Shown: positions 50,750 through 62,279 of the stretch, piece by piece | How positions within the stretch are numbered: the first letter of the stretch is position 1 | Layout: every line of letters begins with the position of its first letter | NCBI GenBank assembly: GCA_034670405.1 | Contig: JAXDDX010000011.1 | Coordinates: forward strand, 2,401,501 to 2,465,500 | Direction: 5' to 3' | Length of the DNA: 64,000 bases | From: Hoplostethus atlanticus | Taxonomy: Eukaryota; Chordata; Actinopteri; Trachichthyiformes; Trachichthyidae | Program-made: the position numbers and the translations under genes | Notes under the pieces: generated by a model | Databases searched by the model: none | The model's input: only the letters and a program-made list of their open reading frames with translations | What the model was told of the DNA's origin: nothing

Positions 50750-50897
50750 CTTTTTGCTGTAGCCCTGTCGTTTCTGCCGCGAGCCGACAGAGTAAAGTGC
50801 AGGTATGAGGTCCACAGGGCAGTCGGCGATGTAGTCGCAGCAGGTCACGGGAGACTCGTGGATAGTCAGAGGATAGGGGTTCTCGAAGATGGGGTAA
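50750..50897 (-). CDS. stxbp5: stxbp5 exon 6: propeller region
   Basis: One hundred and forty-eight bases. The first T completes Gly, then YPIFENPYPLTIHESPVTCC, DYIADCPVDLIPALYSVGSR and QKRQGYSKK follow, ending on a codon boundary. The match to STXBP5 is nearly complete; DYIAD stands where mammals have EYFAD. The acceptor is GTTCCCCAG and the donor GTACTT. Confidence 0.97.
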
Positions 50898-51128
50898 CTG
50901 GGGAACAGGAGAACACAGGCCGGGTCACTCGCGGCTACACTGATCTGTTTCCAATCACTCCTGTGTGTTTGATGGTTCAATAAGCTGAACGTTCGACTAT
51001 GAAGTGACATTTATGAGAGCATGCTACATCATTATATGAAATCTAGAGCAATGTAGAGCGATAATATGTCAACTGTGGTATTTTAGCCCATGTGTAAGAA
51101 ACAAAGGAAGTCAAGGTGTCAGGCGTAC

Positions 51129-51201
51129 CCATTTTGTGCAAGGTCGATCACCACTAAATCCTTCTCTAGAAGGACTACTACGGCGTAAGGCTCCTGAAAA
51201 T
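51129..51201 (-). CDS. stxbp5: stxbp5 exon 5: WD40/Lgl strand
   Basis: Seventy-three bases encoding (D)FQEPYAVVVLLEKDLVVID then LAQN and two bases of Gly. It joins in frame to CETPYPN before it and YPIFENPYP after it, as in vertebrate STXBP5. The acceptor is CCGTGCAG, with a purine- and A-rich rather than pyrimidine-rich stretch upstream; the donor is GTACGC. Confidence 0.95.
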
Positions 51202-51487
51202 CTGCACGGGAAAAAAAACAAAAACGACACAACAAGTCATTCATCACACCAGACTTCTTGTGGTCTCGTCGTTCCTGGAGAGAGAAATCTGAAACCCGCA
51301 AAAACCACAAGGGAAGAATTCTCGAGACTCCAACGTGGCTCATGTTACGATCACATCTACGCCTCGAAGACGTGAGGGCAAGAATGAATCTGTGTGGTTT
51401 CTAACCGTGGGGGGATATCGCTCTGGTTAGATGTTTCTACCAAATGCGGTTTGGGATTCTGATTTCCTGTTTAACCTTAAAGCTTTG

Positions 51488-51655
51488 AATGCGATACTTT
51501 ATTGATCTCTGTAGGGAAATTCTCTTTTTGCTTGCCTCCCATCCACAGGGAGGTCACAGGTCAGGGTCAGCTACAGGGCAGCAACCCCCCTGGATTCAGT
51601 GTCTTGCTCAAGTAGGGCAGATGGTTGCAAACATGGGGGCTTGAACCTGCAGATA
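51488..51655 (-). mobile_element. SINE / non-LTR retroposon 3' portion, minus strand
   Basis: On the minus strand it shows a B-box-like GGTTCAAGCCCCC, then TTGAGCAAGACACTGAATCC, GGTTGCTGCCCTGTAGCTGA, CCTCCCTGTGGATGGGAGG and the tail AGAATTTCCC...GATCAATAAAGTAT. The tail 'AATTTCCC...GATCAATAAAGTA' is typical of widespread fish SINE/LINE 3' ends. It lies in the intron upstream of exon 5. Confidence 0.75.
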
Positions 51656-53490
51656 CCCCCTTTATCCATACATGCATCATTATGATCCGTCTTGGAGGTG
51701 AGTGGTAATAAAGGGACAACGCCCGTCCAACCGCACAAAAAAATCGGTGCAGATAAACAGAAGCAGGATTTCACACACGACATCAAAAGAAAAATCAAGC
51801 GCTTTTAACGGCGCCAACAGAAATGCTTTGTTCTTTATTTACTCGGGGAAGGTTTTGTGTTTTTCAGCACCGCCCTGCTTCACTTTCATACCGTTACACA
51901 GATTCATACCTGGGAGCTGCCCAGCACAATCAGTCTTCTGCTGTCGGACACTAAAACACCTCCAACTGGAGCAGTCGGGGGTTAAATGCTTTGCTGAAAA
52001 AGGCACCTTGACGAGAGGTAAGGGAGGGGGGGCGGGGGAGATGAAAGTTTCCCCGCTGCCCTAAAAGGTTTCGTCTGCCGCAGGTAATAAAGCACAGCCT
52101 CATTTATTGACCTCTTTTTTCTTTCGGATCTGAGGACACGCCTGCGTCCCGAGTAGCGTTCGCCACCACGTCGCCTTTTCAATACACTGTAAGCATACCT
52201 GTGTGTGTGTGTGTGTATGGTTTGCCCACGGATGTGCATGTAACCTGGCGGTGAGTGGGTGAGACAGTCTCAGGTGAGGCGGGTCCCAGGCTGTCACTGC
52301 CAACAGACACACTGAGTGTACCAGTCATTGTGGCTGTATCTCCCCCTCTCTGTCCTTTCACTCCTCTCAAGACGTTGGGGCGAGTGATTCCCCTGCTTTT
52401 GAGCGGTGTTACGCAACTCGCCACTGCTCTGCTGTCTGTCGGGCCTCACTTTCACTGCTGATTAACCTCGATGTTATGTGACAAACTAACCCAACTAGTC
52501 AAAAGAAACAGCTGCGGTTTACGCCTCTTGTTGTTTTCAATACCAAAGACTAAAAATGGATGTAAATTGTAAGTAATGACATGGACGACATGTGAGGAAC
52601 GACATATAAACACATGACATTTAATGGAAAATATGTGAGTAACCCATTTTTATTTCTGCTGATAAGACATGGAAGTGTAGTTTTCTGTAGGTTCAATTTA
52701 GTTTAAGTGACTAATATTTCTATTTATGAGGATTAAAGGTCTGGTCATAACCTTTCTCATGTCTGTATACCTCTCTGCTAGTCTGCCTTTACAGTACGTG
52801 TCCCAAACGAATATGTGTGTACTCGCTCATCGTTTTTTTTGTTTTTTTTCATGCACGTCACACCATCTGCACTGATGATCGTCGTGGCTTATCATCCTCC
52901 TCCAACCATTAACACCGATTGAAGCTCGCACGCACCGCCACAACAGATCGGGCATTGTGTAATCTGGCCTCTCCGCAGACGATGTCCATTACCAGATGAA
53001 AATCAAGAGACGGTGACATCAGGTGACATCAGCCCCACCGACGTTGTTGTTACGTAACGACTGCACTCGCTAATCCTTTTCCCCCCCGGATAACGCCGCA
53101 CCAGAATTTACACCCACGGAGCTCCGCTCAACGTTGTGTGAGCTGTTGACTCCTCAATATAGAAATGATGGTAATAAACTGAATCAAACTGTGTGGCTAT
53201 TGTTGTACAAAGAGATGAAATGAAAACCTAATATCCACTGTGTTGGATAACGAAACCGGAGTAGGTTCAGTCCCCTTGGGAAATTTCATATTTATTACAG
53301 GAACACACGAACACAAAGACAAGCAAACAGACGTAATTAAACAACAGAAAGGTGTTTGAGTGTAATGCGCTCTCGTAGACCGACCTCACGCACACACACT
53401 CTCAGACAGGACTCACAAGCACACACACAGACAGGCAAGCATACTAAAATGAGCACACACACACACATGCACACACACAGGACGGCATAC

Positions 53491-53645
53491 CATTAGGGTA
53501 TGGTGTCTCACAGAGTGTGAGGAAGTCTACTATGGGGTAGTCCATCTCCAGCACAGCAGTACTCTTCCCATGCATCACAGTCAGACAAGGCCGCCGGCCC
53601 ACCGTGTCGTAGGACAGACCGCCCGACAGGATTATGAAGGGTTCC
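53491..53645 (-). CDS. stxbp5: stxbp5 exon 4: Lgl-family core
   Basis: One hundred and fifty-five bases. The first base completes Gly, followed by EPFIILSGGLSYDTVGRRPC, then LTVMHGKSTAVLEMDYPIVDF and LTLCETPYPN; the last base opens the next codon. This is one of the most conserved segments of tomosyn and Lgl proteins. The acceptor is GTTCAAG and the donor GTATGC. Both flanking introns carry CA/GT repeats within about 12 bases of the exon. Confidence 0.97.
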
Positions 53646-53650
53646 CTTGA

Positions 53651-53713
53651 ACGCAAACACGCACACGCACACACACACACACACACACGCACACACACAC
53701 GCACGCACACACA
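53651..53713. repeat. CA-rich microsatellite beside exon 4 acceptor
   Basis: An interrupted CA tract (ACGCAC interruptions) starting five bases outside exon 4. A second CA block (53454-53479) lies just outside the donor of the same exon. Confidence 0.95.
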
Positions 53714-53739
53714 AAAGTACAGATGTAATATGCTTCATA

Positions 53740-53890
53740 CTGTATGAATGGTTAGAGAGGAAAAGTTGTAACTGAACTTTGTTGGTTTGAATCCCTGGAC
53801 TGACTGGGAAAATCCAAGGGGGGGGAACTGGGGTTGTACTGGGCAGCTCCCAGTTGAAGGTACATACGTTTGTAACCCTCACTCCCTGTG
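53740..53890 (+). mobile_element. probable degenerate tRNA-derived SINE
   Basis: It contains TGGTTAGAGAGGAAAAGTTG followed by TTGGTTTGAATCCCTGGAC (B-box-like), then CTGGGAAAATCC and a closing GTTGTACTGGGCAGCTCCC. It resembles the head and body of fish SINEs but is diverged. It lies in the intron between exons 3 and 4. Confidence 0.5.
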
Positions 53891-53946
53891 CAACTAGGGT
53901 TTCAGTTTGCTTTTATTCTGAAACGTGGTGTGTCTTTTGCCTGAAA

Positions 53947-53981
<35 letters not shown>

Positions 53982-53996
53982 AGGGAGAGAGAGAGC
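53947..53996. repeat. compound GT/GA tract beside exon 3 donor
   Basis: About 16 GT units followed by a GA-rich run ending four bases from the exon 3 donor. Confidence 0.95.
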
Positions 53997-54000
53997 CTAC

Positions 54001-54079
54001 CCAGGTCTTGTGGTCTTGTACTCCACTTTGAGAATGGGTTTACAAGGCTCTGGCTTCTTCCCATCCTTGGGCTGTTTTC
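54001..54079 (-). CDS. stxbp5: stxbp5 exon 3: Lgl-family region
   Basis: Seventy-nine bases encoding (G)KQPKDGKKPEPCKPILKVEY then KTTRP and two bases of the next Gly. This lysine-rich, proline-containing block follows TITPHG exactly as in tomosyn-1 and starts the Lgl-like region. The acceptor is TTTGTAG and the donor GTAGGC. Within about 20 bases of the donor the intron turns into a GA tract followed by a long GT/CA tract. Confidence 0.95.
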
Positions 54080-54263
54080 CTACAAACAGAACAGACAAAC
54101 AGAACTTACTTGAGCTTGCCAGTTCACTCCCTCCTTTACCTCCTCTCCTCCATTCCTTTCCTCCATCTCTTCCCCCGCTTCCCCTGGCTTCTCGTATTTT
54201 GTTTTCCAAAAGCAGTTAAAATGCAGCTCTGGACAGGAGCCAGATAATAATGAAAGGCAATCC

Positions 54264-54266
<3 letters not shown>

Positions 54267-54307
<41 letters not shown>
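54267..54307. repeat. GA microsatellite
   Basis: About 20 GA units in the intron between exons 2 and 3. Confidence 0.95.
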
Positions 54308-54309
<2 letters not shown>

Positions 54310-54573
54310 AAGGCGGAGAAAGAGACAGGCAAAGGAGGAGGGAAGTTCATGGATGATTTACAGTATCCATCTATCCAAACTTCAAGGGAGGGCCACGTGA
54401 ATGAATTTCACACATCCATCATAGGTATGCCTGCCTGTGCATATTTTGGAGTCAAAATTCATTCTTATGATGTGTCTGAATTTATCTAAACTATTACAGA
54501 GTCAGAGTGAGCCCCAATAACTACTTTTAACAACTACATCTTAATAACACACGAGCCTTACTTCAACCAAACT

Positions 54574-54838
54574 AGAGCCTCTTTCACACATGCGGTGGAA
54601 CCCTGAACTCAAATCAGATCAGTTGGTCTGGAAGTCAAACGGACTTTACCCACCCAGTCTAAAAATCCACAGGCCCCACCTCTTGCCTGAACTAACCCGA
54701 GTATTTTCTGTTGTTGTGAACGCATCCGAAACGGACATTCTCCGGCGGTGTGCTATATGTGTGGAAGGGCAACTCCGGTTAAAGTGCGGACCTGATTCTC
54801 TGGAGAATATCCGAGGTGTACGACTGAAAGAGGCTTAA
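54574..54838. mobile_element. candidate MITE, inverted ends CCTCTTTCA...TGAAAGAGG
   Basis: The left end reads AGAGCCTCTTTCACACATGC and the right end GTACGACTGAAAGAGGCTTA, so the termini are inverted (GCCTCTTTCA against TGAAAGAGGC). A TA dinucleotide borders each end, compatible with a TA target duplication. The interior has a further pair, GAACTC..AAATCAG and CTGATT..GGAG. It lies in the intron between exons 2 and 3. The family was not identified. Confidence 0.45.
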
Positions 54839-55446
54839 TTCTGCATGCAGCAGTGGGAGAAACAACCAATTATTGGAATCCTTTCCCCATTCCCCTACAC
54901 ACAAAACCAGCTTGAGAAACTGGTTCAAAGTGTTTCCTCTCATTGGATTCCTCTCCCTTTGTGTCTCCTTCTGTTCCTGTCTCTTTCTCCCTATCTGTCC
55001 ATTTGTCTCTCTCTCTCTATTTCCTCCAGTCCTTCATCTGGTTGCATTGTGAAAACTGCTCTGTGGGATGAGTAGGTGTGGCAGGGAAAAAAGGGGGAGT
55101 ATGGATTCAAATGTATCTTTAAAAGAGCAGACTTGCTTTATGCCGGGGAATAAACACAGCAGTGACACAAACAGTAAACCAAACACAGGCGAGACATGAC
55201 TGGAGACAATCATCCTTTTGATTGAAACGAGGAATGGATGAGGGTTCTTAGGGAATCTTCCTGGCGCGAGACCAAAGCGGGTCAGTTCAATCAAGCAAGC
55301 TGCTCTCGTCTGGCTAACGACAGACCATTCATTCTCCTTTATTTCATCCTAGATATGATATGTGAACGGTTTTTCAATTTGGGGGATTTCAAAGAAAATT
55401 CATTTCCTAAAATGGTTCATTTGAAAGTGAATTGGCCCTTATCCTG

Positions 55447-55449
<3 letters not shown>

Positions 55450-55487
<38 letters not shown>
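55450..55487. repeat. GT microsatellite
   Basis: About 19 GT units. Another GT tract lies at 55645-55678, next to the exon 2 donor, with the telomere-like GGTTAGGG stretch between them. Confidence 0.95.
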
Positions 55488-55493
<6 letters not shown>

Positions 55494-55567
55494 CGTGTTC
55501 TTGTTTTGCTATCTGTGTGAGAAATGCTACAATTTGGATCAAGTTTAAGGTGAGTGTAAGCGTTGGT

Positions 55568-55615
55568 GAGGGTTTAATGTTAGGGTTAAGGGTTAGGGAA
55601 TGAATGTAGTTAATG
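55568..55615 (+). repeat. TTAGGG-like minisatellite, copy 2
   Basis: GTTAGGGTTAAGGGTTAGGG followed by AATGAATGTAGT. Twenty-seven bases are identical with the copy at 36661-36687. GT tracts lie on both sides. It is in the intron between exons 2 and 3. A shorter inverted relative (CCTAACCCAGATGTTAACCC) is at about 44182-44210. Confidence 0.85.
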
Positions 55616-55641
55616 GAATATCCACACAAGTATGGTCAGTC

Positions 55642-55680
<39 letters not shown>

Positions 55681-55690
55681 ACCTCCTTAC

Positions 55691-55814
55691 CGTGTGGCGT
55701 GATTGTCTGTACGGGCTTGCCCTGGCCTTTGATGTTCCATATGGTCAGAGTTCCATCTGAGTGACTGCAGATGAACTGCTTGCCCTCGTGGTGCCAGGCA
55801 ACCGAGTGGATCGC
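55691..55814 (-). CDS. stxbp5: stxbp5 exon 2: WD40 propeller
   Basis: One hundred and twenty-four bases, entering in phase 0 and leaving one base of the next codon. It encodes AIHSVAWHHEGKQFICSHSD, then GTLTIWNIKGQGKPVQTITPH. The SHSDGTLTIWN segment is a WD40 repeat end. The stretch after IWN (IKGQGKP) differs from the mammalian VRSPAKP, while the flanks are nearly identical. The acceptor is TTTCCTAG and the donor GTAAGG. A GT microsatellite starts about 14 bases beyond the donor on the genomic lower side. Confidence 0.96.
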
Positions 55815-57378
55815 CTAGGAAACGACAGGCAGGAAGCAGGTTGGTGGGGGTGGGAGGGGTCAGTGGTTCAGCCAGGTGAAACACCATGTCATGTGCATCA
55901 TATGGTGCATCATGTTCATATGTGGGTTAAATTCCCGGGCCTTTGGATTGTGTGCTACTGAGCAGATGTTGATAGTGAGATAAAAGAGTCTGGCCCCTTG
56001 AGTGGTATGACTGTATACATTAAAATAAACCTTTCTATGAAGCATCCGGTGAACGTACACACAGGTGGAAAATGGATAGTTCAGTGTACAATTAGATTAG
56101 AATCAGATTGGATTACTTGGAGTACAGGAACGGGCCACCGCACGTAGAAATACATCGAAACATGAGAAACACATTCACTTCAATCACACCATATTGCAAC
56201 ACATTGCATAGACCAGTTGATAAAATCTCTGTCCCCATCTACTGAGGAGTGTGATGGAATGCACGTTCAGGAATGCCGAGAGGAAAGCGTCGGACTGGTT
56301 GAAAACAGTAATAAACTAAAGTTCATCATTCAATAGAGCTGAAATGTAGAGGATTCAGTCTGTAAGAGTGTTTTTGTCAAGCATGGATTTAAGGTACCTA
56401 CCTACCTAAAGTAACGTTCCACAATTTGCCCAGTCAACCATCTTGTCATCATCTGACAGTTCTTTCACAGTAAAATAGATGATCATTTACCTTAGTGACG
56501 TAATAAAACCGAAAAGAAAGTCAAGAGAGAGTCACAAGAGAGAACAATATCTTGAGCTTCATATGTGAAAATTGTTGAGACAGAACGGAAATGAGAGGCG
56601 TTCGAGATTCAAGCTCAGGTTTGTCAGTATAATGTGCATTTAACAAGTAAGCAGGGTGGTTAAAAACAGTGTCAAAAAATGAAATCACAATATTCCCAAT
56701 TCTAATGTTGACAGTAAAGTCAAATGGTGCATAAAAGAGGAGGGTAAGCTAGCAGAGCTTTGAGTCAGGACTCGAAAGTTGGGACGAGAGGGGAAAGGTT
56801 TAAACGACGACGATGGCGTGGTAGATACGGAGACAAGCTGAGAGTGGTGGAGTGAGAGAAAGACAAAAGGAGAGAGGTGGAGCGGTGACGACTGTGCAGC
56901 CTTGACGTGGCAGCCTCGCTGCTTCTATCATTAGAGCTTCTTCTCTCGCTTGCCCAAACAGCCCCGTCGCGTTCGCGAGCCTGGCAGGGGGGTAATTTAG
57001 CTCCCAACAGCCAATCAATGAACACACCGATATATCATCGCCGAAAGTACGTCAGTAAAAGGGCAACACTTGCTCACTGATGCCCTTTTTCATAAATCAT
57101 AATTAAACCCAGCAAATATTTTGACGTTGAACCGGCGCGGATACGACGGTGTCAAAATCAAAGTTTAGATGACACCCCGCAAACGTTTTCATGAAACGGA
57201 GACCTAAATATCTTTCCCACATCAAAAACGTTTTTCCAAATCTTGTTTTAATTCAATCTTTACTGTGCCGCAACGTCACATCGTGAAACGTTTGTGCTTG
57301 TTTGGGTTGACGTTGAACTCCTCCCTGTGTGTCGCCGTTCCGTCATGTGCTTCCTAGGAAACTGTGTATACGCTCCCC

Positions 57379-57380
<2 letters not shown>

Positions 57381-57421
<41 letters not shown>
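57381..57421. repeat. CA microsatellite
   Basis: About 20 CA units in the 8-kb intron between exons 1 and 2. Shorter CA blocks follow at 57797-57827, 57886-57900 and 57988-58016. Confidence 0.95.
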
Positions 57422-57423
<2 letters not shown>

Positions 57424-57985
57424 CACTGCACTGCATATAACTCTCCTCTCTCTCTATCTTTCTCTCACTCTCACACAAATCAAAAGTCATTTAAGTTCCA
57501 GCACACATCATACTTTGATGGCGAGCGGCCCCCTTATTCACCACACTCGGTGATGCCTCGACGGTGACAGACTGTTCTAGAAATCTATCAGCGCATTGTT
57601 CACTGTGACAGTCCCAATAGGGACCAATGTGGTGTGCTTAATTGGAAAATGAGTGGGGTAATTGAAACACATGGTACTCATCACATCAAACAATACCAAT
57701 TAAAAAGACAAATTTCATGATTTATTACATTAGGGCAGTTTTCACAGATTGGTCTTTGGGGGGATGAGGCAATTCAGTCAACATTTATTAAACTCACACA
57801 CACACACACGCGCGCTCACACACAAACACTCATTCAAGCGGAGGGGAAAAACATGAATTGAGATTGGTGAAGAAGAATAGACAGACACACACACACACAC
57901 AAAGACACATATCACAGCCCTAATTGGAAGTTTCTGCCAGTACTGTGTCTCATTGGGGACGCAGAGACAGCTCAGCCCTTAAGTG

Positions 57986-58019
<34 letters not shown>

Positions 58020-60239
58020 CCAGGCTCTCGCAACAACAGTCAGCTCAAGTAGAAAAACACTCAAACGAAAAAGAAAATCTTGATCTACAAAACAAGCAGT
58101 TGGGGGCAAGAGAGTCAACAGCAATCTCCATAGAGCAACTGGGTTTTTGTTTGGGTAAGTGAAATCCACTGAGGCTACGGACACGTTTCTGCTCAAGTGT
58201 GGTGGTTTCTTAGGAAAGCTTCTGAAAGCCCTGTGCGCGTCTCTATGCGGTCTATCAATTACGACTTTTTCTTCAGTAGAAGGATATTGCACCATCATCA
58301 GATATGTGTGAAAGTAGGAAAAAGGACATCTGCAATCCTGAAGAACCTGAGAAATCACCAAGTTCCATTTTTTGAAGAGGTGGGTTCAGTCCTACCCTTC
58401 AACTGCCCCACACTGTAACTATGATGTGTAACTGAGATGCATTCTACCTAGTAACATATGGTAAGAGGACCCTTGAGGCCTTTTGGCACCACCACACATT
58501 TCAACCGCTCACAAACTGACATTAGGTTCACCTTGAACAGGGCAGCTTTCATTGGGCTTGAATAAGGCTTTGATTCACCCATTGCCAAAATGAAGCTCTC
58601 CAAACTAGTTCTCACTTTCTGGCTGAGCCGTAAACTGAACGATTAAAAACTAGCTCAGTAGTTTCAAACTTGCTACCTGTCTGTGAAACTGGTCAGGCTA
58701 ACAGCTTAAAGTATCAAACCCAAGTATATCAATTGCACATTCACAATTTCCAACGTCTAGACTGAGCTGATGACAGCATTGCACCCTTACTATCACTGAC
58801 ACCAGATAAAGTCTGCAGATAAACTCCCCGTGCCTCTTATTCACAACTCCACAATCCGGTGAAACCCTTGAGGCGCACAAAAGTACTGATGCACTTCAGT
58901 ATTTCACTTCAGGGAACTATCCAAAAGCACTTTTGGAGAAAAAGTTCCTGATGACCGAGCAGTTAAGCTAACCAACGTAGTCAGGGCTCAGTGTGTTGTC
59001 ACTCTCCCCTATATATTTATCTCTTACCGGAGATGAAAGCTGAGAAGTTTTACTAGGTAGCCACTGATCTCTCCTAATAGCCAACAGTCACGTTTATCAC
59101 TGGGGAAGCGATGGAATTTCTCCTCCTCCATTCCAACACAGTTATTACGACCGAAGGCAACAATGTAAGAGACCAACAACAACAGCAACAGACACACCAT
59201 ATACACACACAACATATAGAATCTCTCCACTGCGTGTCAAGGTTAAAACAAAAAATCCTCATAAATTGTGATCACAAACAATGATTTGTTTTGTTGTCTC
59301 TGTGAAAGGTCAGGGCTAGGTTTGTCGTCAACATTGAAAATAATGACGGTTTCGAGCTTGGCAGACTGGCCAGAACACAACAACCCTTCAAGCTCCTACT
59401 TATTGGAATGAATCTAGCAGCAACATTTTGTTCTGTGAGGAATCAAAGCCAGCTCATCCTGATGGATAAAAGCTCTGATATGAAACTATGCTATGTTATC
59501 CACTAATGGATATTGCACCAGACTTGCCAACTGTCCCATCAGCAATGAATAGTTTAGTTATCTATCTTTTTTTTTGACAGAAATACTTCCTAATGAAGCC
59601 AGACTTGTGTCAAATACTATTTACAAATAGTTTTTAGTATTTGTTTTAACCTACTTTGAGGACCAGATGGGGTATTTATAGGATTTCAGATGGCGTCAGC
59701 TAAGCAAACCCCCTCCCATCTGGTACTCCAGGTAGGTTAAAGCACACACTGAGAATTATTTGCTGACAACTATTTGAAGCTTCACCCAGCATTCAAAATG
59801 CTGGGCTGTCCTTAAGGGAGTCTGGTGTTAAAATAGGTTCATAACACAAACTCCTCCACAGCCACTGCAGTCAAATCAGGTTTTTTGGATTGCCTGGAAA
59901 TGAGGTAATCTATGCTACATGGTTATGGGAGTTAGCTTCTCCTTCCCAACAGTGTTATTGTTGTTATTGCATTCAATAATAACTGAGAATTGTGTCTGGG
60001 TTCTGGCCAAATAAAGTTTTACCCCATCATGTTTGGTGCAGATACTGGAATATACACCGTGTAATAAGGTGTGTGTGTGTGTGAATACTTTGTTTGTTGG
60101 TGTATTCACACGTAAAGGGATTGCTGGTTATCACAGATGAGGTTTTTCCAGTTCTGCTACTGTGTGTGTAGCAGTACAACACTACACACCAGGAGACAAC
60201 CAACAAATATCGTCCACACCACTGAGTTACTGGGCGTTG

Positions 60240-60251
60240 GAGAGAGAGAGG

Positions 60252-60291
<40 letters not shown>
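60240..60291. repeat. GA microsatellite
   Basis: A GA tract with GGGA and GAAA interruptions in the 8-kb intron. Confidence 0.95.
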
Positions 60292-60295
<4 letters not shown>

Positions 60296-60734
60296 ACTGA
60301 AAGAGAGAGCGAGTGCAAGAACAAGGGGAAACAATAAGCAAAAGCCGCAAGGAGACAATAAAGGGGAGGAGACAGAAAACAGTATTCAAGGAAAAAGGAG
60401 GGAAAAATTGTTTTCACAAGAATGAGTGAGCAAAAGAGACTGACAGAAGGCAAAGAGGAAGACAGAAATCCAAATGTGGCTGTGATGCCAGCCATTTATC
60501 AGACCAGATTCAGACCAAGGTGTTGAGTCAGACGGAGCAGAGCGGAGCAGGGTCGGGGTGACGGATGCTCTCTGGCTGGCGCTCACTGGAAACCCATACT
60601 GCTGAGCCACGGCTAAGAATAGGCATCCATTGAAAAGACACGGTGGGGAAGGGACGCTCTCTCATCTCTTTCAAGGCTGGTTAAAAAAAATAAACAAATT
60701 TAAAAAAAAGTTCTGCGCCTCCTCCACTGTTTGT

Positions 60735-60830
60735 TTGAACTCTAAATTTGGCTTAGTGAGTGACTGCATCTTTGTTGTCTGTGAGCCAGGTTCAATTCCC
60801 TGGTTTCCTGGCATTTCTACAGCATGACAG
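60735..60830 (+). mobile_element. possible tRNA-like/SINE fragment
   Basis: GGCTTAGTGAGTGACTGC (A-box-like) and GCCAGGTTCAATTCCCTGG (B-box-like with a perfect T-arm pairing CCAGG/CCTGG) lie at tRNA spacing. The anticodon arm does not pair well, so this is a relic rather than a gene. Confidence 0.35.
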
Positions 60831-62238
60831 CGCCTGTAGCAAACGAAAACCATCTTAATTTGAGACATTTTCTGTATGAACTGCTAAAAAATGGCCCGAG
60901 AATACCGGAACCAACATTTCAGACCCGTCCACAGAGGCTGAGCAGCACAGCATGGACTACCTCCCTCTGATCCAAAGATCCCAATTCGGTTTGAATTTCC
61001 AACAAAAACTAAAATACCCACTTTGAGACATCCATCATTCTTCAAAAGCTACAACCCATCATTGCATGCTCTGCCAGGGTACTTTGGTGTAAAAAGAAAA
61101 AAAGAAAAGCTTCCTTCTTCATTTCAGGCTACAACTTTGATAACTGTGAGCAAGCTTCCAGGCAAGTAGCGCTTGAATGAAAGATACAATATACCAAGGA
61201 GCTAATAAACACTCATAATATCATGATGATAGCTTTAACCAAACCAACAACAAATGTCCTACAAGTAATATTACATATGTGTAATGATGGAAACGAGCCA
61301 AATCATGAAAAAGACCTATATTCTCATTTCATTGGACCCGGCCAGCCATAGCATCAACTCGCCCGCCATCAACTCTCACTACCTTTGTCACCATGCCCAG
61401 TCAACGCAGCAAAAACCCACTACGATGCTCTTCACCTTTCCTTTTACAAAGTTGCCATGCCATCACAAAACCTTGGCACATTCATCTCCCACAGAAGTCT
61501 CTCATTTCGGGTCCATTTCATAATGCGTTGGCTACAGCCCGGTCCAAAACAGCAATATTAGACAAGTCATGATGCAATCATAACCACATTTCAGTAGTGA
61601 TGCAGCACGGCAGGACCCAGCGATGCTCTTCTGTGCCCTTGGAGGCTGGCCTGGGGCCAAATTAAAGTTTCAGGATATTTGACCGTGAAAAACATTTGGA
61701 TATATTAGCCGAGGGAATTATCCCAAGATGTTTTGACAGAGCAAACAGCTTGGCTGTGCATCGCAGGCTGTTTTCCTTCTCCAGTGAAAAATACTGGGAA
61801 CCCCCCTCGCGCGCCCCCTCCAATCCCCGGTCTCTGGAGAGGTGTAGCTGTAGGGGTTTGGGGCGAAGAGATGAGCTCTCCTTAGAGAAATCACGAGAGT
61901 CCCTTAGGAGATTGAATACTAGAGATTGTAATGCCGTAGGAGCCGCGGGAGGGTATTAGCTTATCTGAGAGAGAGAGACAGAGCAAAAGCAAGAGAGAGA
62001 GAGAGAGAGAGAGAGATCCGTACGTACTGTACATACAAAATCCAGTCTATTTTTTTTGGTTTGTATCCATTCAGTCCTGGGTGACTCTTGTTATCTCAGC
62101 ATGCTTACAGCACCACAGCTCTGCCAACGAGGTGAGCACCAGCATGGGTGTTACAATAATCTCATTATCTTGAACTGTTGTCTGCTGTTTGGCTCTGGGT
62201 CTTTGTGTATTATACACCGCTGTATGTCCGTGCACATG

Positions 62239-62245
<7 letters not shown>

Positions 62246-62274
<29 letters not shown>
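62246..62274. repeat. GT microsatellite
   Basis: About 14 GT units in the 8-kb intron. Confidence 0.95.

Positions 62275-62279
<5 letters not shown>

Noticed and set aside
57040..57320. Possible fish ACGTTGAA-type tandem repeat
   Set aside because: A few ACGTTGAAC and GACGTTGA motifs occur, but without a regular period or inverted ends.
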